A stretch of 64,000 nucleotides of DNA from assembly GCF_008727795.1 (NCBI RefSeq), contig NZ_CP044222.1:992001-1056000 (forward strand), written 5' to 3'. Source of the stretch: Nitrincola iocasae. Its GTDB lineage: Bacteria; Pseudomonadota; Gammaproteobacteria; Pseudomonadales; Balneatricaceae. This document shows positions 61,086 through 64,000 of this stretch, in pieces. Under the pieces are notes generated by a model. It made no database searches. It was not told the DNA's origin and was given only the letters and a program-made list of their open reading frames with translations. The position numbers and the translations under genes were made by a program. Each line of letters opens with the position of its first letter. The stretch's first letter is position 1.

Positions 61086-61394
61086 ATGACCAACCAAAAA
61101 CGCCAAGACAACTGGCAGCAGATTATTACACAATGGCAGCAATCTGATCTTTCAGGTGCCGCTTTTTGTCGGCAGCAGTCCGTATCGTATCATCAGTTTT
61201 CCTATTGGCGGCAAAAGCTGACAGATGACCAGATCGGTGAGTCAATACAGCCAACAGGATTTACACGCGTCACTCAGGTCAAGGAATCCATTACCGCCAG
61301 TGAGCTTGTATTGACCTTGCCAGGTGGCTTTAGCATCACCGGACTGCAGGCCAACAACATCCATCTGCTAGGTGCTATTTTGAGGCAGTTGTGA
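61086..61394 (+). CDS. tnpA: IS66 TnpA accessory protein
   Basis: 102 residues from MTNQKRQDNWQQIITQWQQS; a start four codons upstream is possible. It contains the HTH-like GAAFCRQQSVSYHQFSYWRQ (29-48) and the C-terminal LTLPGGFSITGLQ typical of IS66 OrfA/IstA-like accessory proteins. Stop overlaps the tnpB start (GTGATG). Confidence 0.9.
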   Translation: MTNQKRQDNWQQIITQWQQSDLSGAAFCRQQSVSYHQFSYWRQKLTDDQIGESIQPTGFTRVTQVKESITASELVLTLPGGFSITGLQANNIHLLGAILRQL

Positions 61395-61762
61395 TGAAAG
61401 GTCGATACTTGCGTCCTTCCTATGCGTTGCCTGAGATATATTTGTATCGCGTACCGATCGACTTTCGCAAACAAGCCAATGGACTGGCACTGCTCGTGGA
61501 ACACGAGCTGGGACACAGCCCTTTTAATGGGGCACTTTATGCGTTCACCAACAGGCAGCGTAATAAGATCAAGTGCCTGATGTGGGAAGATAACGGTTTT
61601 ATCCTGTATTACAAAGCGTTGGCTGAAGAGAAATTCAAATGGCCAAGCCCGTCAGATGAGCTAATGTCCCTGACGGGTGAGCAGATCAACTGGCTGTTAG
61701 ATGGCTATGATATTACCCTGCTGAAGGGCCATAAAACTCTGCATTATGAGGCCGTTGGATAG
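61394..61762 (+). CDS. tnpB: IS66 TnpB (OrfB) accessory protein
   Basis: 122 residues. The family pattern YLYRVPIDFRKQANGLALLV near 15, LYAFTNRQRNKIKCLMWEDN near 48 and GFILYYKALAEEKFKWP is intact. Needed for IS66 transposition in other members; its mechanism is not known. Translation is coupled to tnpA by overlap. Confidence 0.93.
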   Translation: MKGRYLRPSYALPEIYLYRVPIDFRKQANGLALLVEHELGHSPFNGALYAFTNRQRNKIKCLMWEDNGFILYYKALAEEKFKWPSPSDELMSLTGEQINWLLDGYDITLLKGHKTLHYEAVG

Positions 61763-61806
61763 GTTTTTTACGTGCCATAACAAGCTGTTTTTGTTATACT
61801 TTACGC

Positions 61807-63459
61807 ATGAAAAAACCACCTGAAAACCCCGTCAAAACCCCTGATTTTAGTGGCCTTTCGGCCACCGAATTACTGTCTGTGGTTGCCGGGCTTCAGCAGC
61901 AGTTGGTTGAAAAAGAAACTGAAATCCAGAAGCGCAATGACGTGCTCGAACAGCGTAACCAAACCGTCAAGCAACGCGATCAATATATTCAGCTGCTTGA
62001 AGAACTCCTGCGCTGGAAACGCATCCAGCAGTTCGCTGCCAGTAGCGAGAAGTCGGCTCATCAACACCACTTATTCGATGAGGCTGAGCTTGAAGCCGAG
62101 ATCGATGCACGGCGTGACCAATTACCTGACGACATGGAAGAAGCCGATGCACCGCGTGAAAAACGTAAAGCGCGTCACCGGGGCTTCTCTGAACATCTAC
62201 TGCGTGAACGTATCGAACTGACACTGACCGATGCAGAGAAAGCCGGTGCCAGCAAAGTGTTCTTTACCAAGGTAAAGGAAGAGCTACAGTTTATCCCAGC
62301 TCAACTGAAGGTACGTGAAATCTGGCAGGAAAAAGCCGTCTTCATTGAGCAGGGTGAAGAGCGTATTGTGGCCGCTCAACGCCCAGTACACCCCTTAGGT
62401 AAGTGTATTGCTACTACGTCATTGCTGGCCTACATCATCACTGCAAAATATGCGGATGGCTTACCCTTGTATCGGTTAGAGAACATCTTTAAGCGTCATG
62501 GGCACGAGATCAGCCGCACCAACATGGCTCATTGGGTGATCCGCTTAGAACAGGTGTTCAAACCACTGATCAATCTGATGCGCGAAGTACAAAACAGCAG
62601 CGACTACTTACAAGCGGATGAAACGCGGATACAAGTGCTGAAAGAAGACGGTAAAACAGCCCAATCGGATAAATGGATGTGGGTGACACGCGGAGGGCCA
62701 CCGGACCATCCCTCGGTCTTGTTCGAATACGATCCCTCCCGTGCTGGCAGTGTACCCGTACGTCTATTGGATGACTTTAGCGGCATCTTACAGGCTGATG
62801 GCTATTCCGGTTATGGCCGTGTCTGTACTGAAAACAACATCACCCGCATTGGTTGCTGGGATCATGCCCGCCGCAAGTTCGTCGAGGCATCAAAAGCCGC
62901 CAAGCCCAAAGGTAAGGGCAAACAGGCTAAGCTCTCTAAGGCTGACATGGCACTGAGTTATATCAACAAGCTCTATGTCATCGAACGAGAGATTAAAGAC
63001 CTGAGCGTGGCTGAGCGTTACCGCATTCGTCAGGAGTTGAGCCTGGCAAAGCTGAATGAGCTTAAGGCCTGGTTGGAAGCCAACGTCACACGCGTGCTAA
63101 AAGACTCCCTGACTCGCAAGGCGATGGAGTATACGCTTAACCAGTGGCCAACCCTTGTGGGTTACTGCGAACGTGGCGATCTACAGATCAGTAATGTCTT
63201 GGCTGAAAATGCCATCCGTCCCTTCGCTTTAGGCCGAAAAGCCTGGTTGTTTGCCGATACCCCTCAAGGGGCACGTGCCAGTGCAACCTGTTACTCATTG
63301 ATAGAAACGGCTAAGGCGAATCAGCTCGAACCGGCTGCTTATATCCAGCATGTCCTGGAACATATCGCTGAAGCTGAGACAGTAGAAGCGTTAGAGCAAC
63401 TGCTGCCATGGAATGTATCGATGGATAAAACTCCGAAAAAAGTGGCGCAATACGATTAG
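61807..63459 (+). CDS. tnpC: IS66 TnpC transposase
   Basis: 550 residues, full length. An N-terminal coiled coil with heptads (VVAGLQQQLVEKETEIQKRN, near 25-44), a zinc-finger-like and HTH region, then the DDE domain: first aspartate in YLQADETRIQVL near 267, second in ILQADGYSGYGR near 328, glutamate in LAENAIRPFALGRKAWLF near 465. No stop or frameshift. Confidence 0.94.
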   Translation: MKKPPENPVKTPDFSGLSATELLSVVAGLQQQLVEKETEIQKRNDVLEQRNQTVKQRDQYIQLLEELLRWKRIQQFAASSEKSAHQHHLFDEAELEAEIDARRDQLPDDMEEADAPREKRKARHRGFSEHLLRERIELTLTDAEKAGASKVFFTKVKEELQFIPAQLKVREIWQEKAVFIEQGEERIVAAQRPVHPLGKCIATTSLLAYIITAKYADGLPLYRLENIFKRHGHEISRTNMAHWVIRLEQVFKPLINLMREVQNSSDYLQADETRIQVLKEDGKTAQSDKWMWVTRGGPPDHPSVLFEYDPSRAGSVPVRLLDDFSGILQADGYSGYGRVCTENNITRIGCWDHARRKFVEASKAAKPKGKGKQAKLSKADMALSYINKLYVIEREIKDLSVAERYRIRQELSLAKLNELKAWLEANVTRVLKDSLTRKAMEYTLNQWPTLVGYCERGDLQISNVLAENAIRPFALGRKAWLFADTPQGARASATCYSLIETAKANQLEPAAYIQHVLEHIAEAETVEALEQLLPWNVSMDKTPKKVAQYD

Positions 63460-63496
63460 AGTCAAGGTGCGGATTTAGCGGCGCTTACACTATTTT

Positions 63497-63908
63497 AGAG
63501 CGAAAAAGCCGCTTTTATTTAGTTAGGAAAGTGACTAGTAAACGTGCCGATGCGGTGGCTGAAGCAACGATAGATATGCTACAGCCTTTCAAAGCTTTGG
63601 TTCACAGCATTACCGCCGACAACGGCTTAGAATTCGCTGACCATGAACGCATTGCTCGTGAACTGGAAACTGATGTTTACTTTGCAGACCCCTATGCGTC
63701 TTATCAGCGTGGCGCAAACGAAAATGCAAATGGGCTCTTGCGTCAATACATACCCAAGGGCACGGATTTGCGGACAGTAACCCAAGCCTTGATTGCAAAG
63801 GCTCAAGTAAGGCTGAACCTGCGTCCCAGGAAAATACTGGGTTTCATTCAACCAGACGTAATTTTTAAAGAGCAATTGCGACAGAATATAAGCGGGTGTT
63901 GCAGTTAA
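63497..63908 (+). pseudogene. IS30 transposase, C-terminal part
   Basis: Continues the frame of 60445-61001 after the nested IS66. It carries the second aspartate in HSITADNGLEFADHE and the glutamate in SYQRGANENANGLLRQYIPK, completing the DDE triad. It ends QNISGCCS at a TAA that lies within the right inverted repeat of the element. Confidence 0.93.
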
Positions 63909-63922
63909 TAGTTGAATTCAGG

Positions 63923-64000
63923 CTCTGTTATTTTTTGACTGATTCCCGACTTTGCTTTTGCAGAAAGTATCAAGTTATGATCTATATTAAGCTTCAACTC
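63923..64000 (-). pseudogene. 5'-ward continuation of the leftward gene broken by IS30 (cut by window end)
   Basis: 26 open codons on the minus strand reading ELKLNIDHNLILSAKAKSGI and ending at the duplicated CTC. They join in frame with 60330 downward. The true start lies beyond 64000. Confidence 0.5.

Larger units (their letters stand above)
61002..63488 (+). mobile_element. IS66-family element (2487 bp)
   Basis: Left end GTAAGCGCC and right end GGCGCTTAC are exact inverses, with looser matching to about 27 bp (AATC and GCACCT blocks). An 8-bp duplication ACTATTTT flanks it (60994-61001 and 63489-63496), the IS66 hallmark. It carries tnpA, tnpB and tnpC, all intact, and so may be active. 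Confidence 0.95.
60334..63922 (+). mobile_element. IS30-family element, interrupted by an IS66-family element
   Basis: Ends are inverted repeats of about 28 bp starting CCTGAATTCA (60334 on the left, 63922 on the right), matching at most positions including a shared GCAACAC block. The flanks carry a 3-bp duplication CTC (60331-60333 and 63923-63925), the usual size for IS30. Without the nested element and its duplication the IS is 1094 bp, a normal IS30 length. It carries one transposase gene, split by the insertion. Confidence 0.9.

Overview
The window looks like a chromosome segment of a marine-type gammaproteobacterium (Pseudomonas/Oceanospirillales-like). The core gene order thrS-infC-rpmI-rplT-pheS-pheT-ihfA-merR-tRNA-Pro is the usual gammaproteobacterial one, DNA polymerase II and lutABC/lldR-type lactate genes are present, and base composition is moderate. 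A mevalonate-pathway pair (a GHMP kinase cut by the window start, and diphosphomevalonate decarboxylase) is unusual for this class. I cannot name the genus from sequence alone.

Positions 1-25300 are core chromosome. They hold the mevalonate genes around a three-gene signalling block (histidine kinase, receiver, receiver-PAS-GGDEF), then polB, rimK with an AstE/AspA-like metallo-acylase, a ParD/RelE-like toxin-antitoxin pair, lutCBA facing a GntR/FCD regulator across a matching operator, and leuA facing an Lrp-type regulator. A sterol-desaturase-like gene follows, then the translation/IHF operon and tRNA-Pro(GGG). Several intergenic gaps here carry copies of a hairpin-core repeat with locus-specific inverted arms.

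Positions 25300-38700 begin accessory DNA directly after tRNA-Pro, a classic integration site, although no integrase lies in the window. It contains a UvrD/HelD-like helicase with a nuclease-like insert and zinc fingers, and a ribbon-helix-helix protein under an 11-bp phased operator array. A leftward plasmid/ICE-type cassette follows (radC, DUF932, RDF-like gene, yqaJ nuclease, zinc-ribbon protein), most of its genes trailed by their own terminator-like hairpin. A rightward set comes next: alpA, an inovirus-Gp2-like Rep, an XRE regulator, a small protein and a RecD/Dda-like helicase. The stretch 37579-38760 is a graveyard of gene and IS fragments.

Positions 38761-56476 are a complete type I-like BREX defence locus: brxE, brxA, brxB, brxC, pglX, an SMC-like ATPase with a Toprim-like DUF4276 partner, a one-chain GmrSD/BrxU-like enzyme, pglZ and brxL. 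The genes lie on one strand, mostly overlapping or separated by a few bases. Two extra anti-phage modules are thus spliced inside one BREX operon. PglX has an AT-rich middle, expected if its recognition region was exchanged, and BrxL ends in a MIT_C-like domain instead of the expected Lon protease domain.

Positions 56477-64000 hold an AT-rich gene of unknown function, a beta-CASP metallo-beta-lactamase nuclease, and a leftward gene with weak resemblance to the Hsp70 C-terminal region. That last gene is broken by an IS30-family element, which is itself broken by an IS66-family element. Both insertions have exact target duplications (CTC and ACTATTTT), so both reading frames can be rebuilt by eye.
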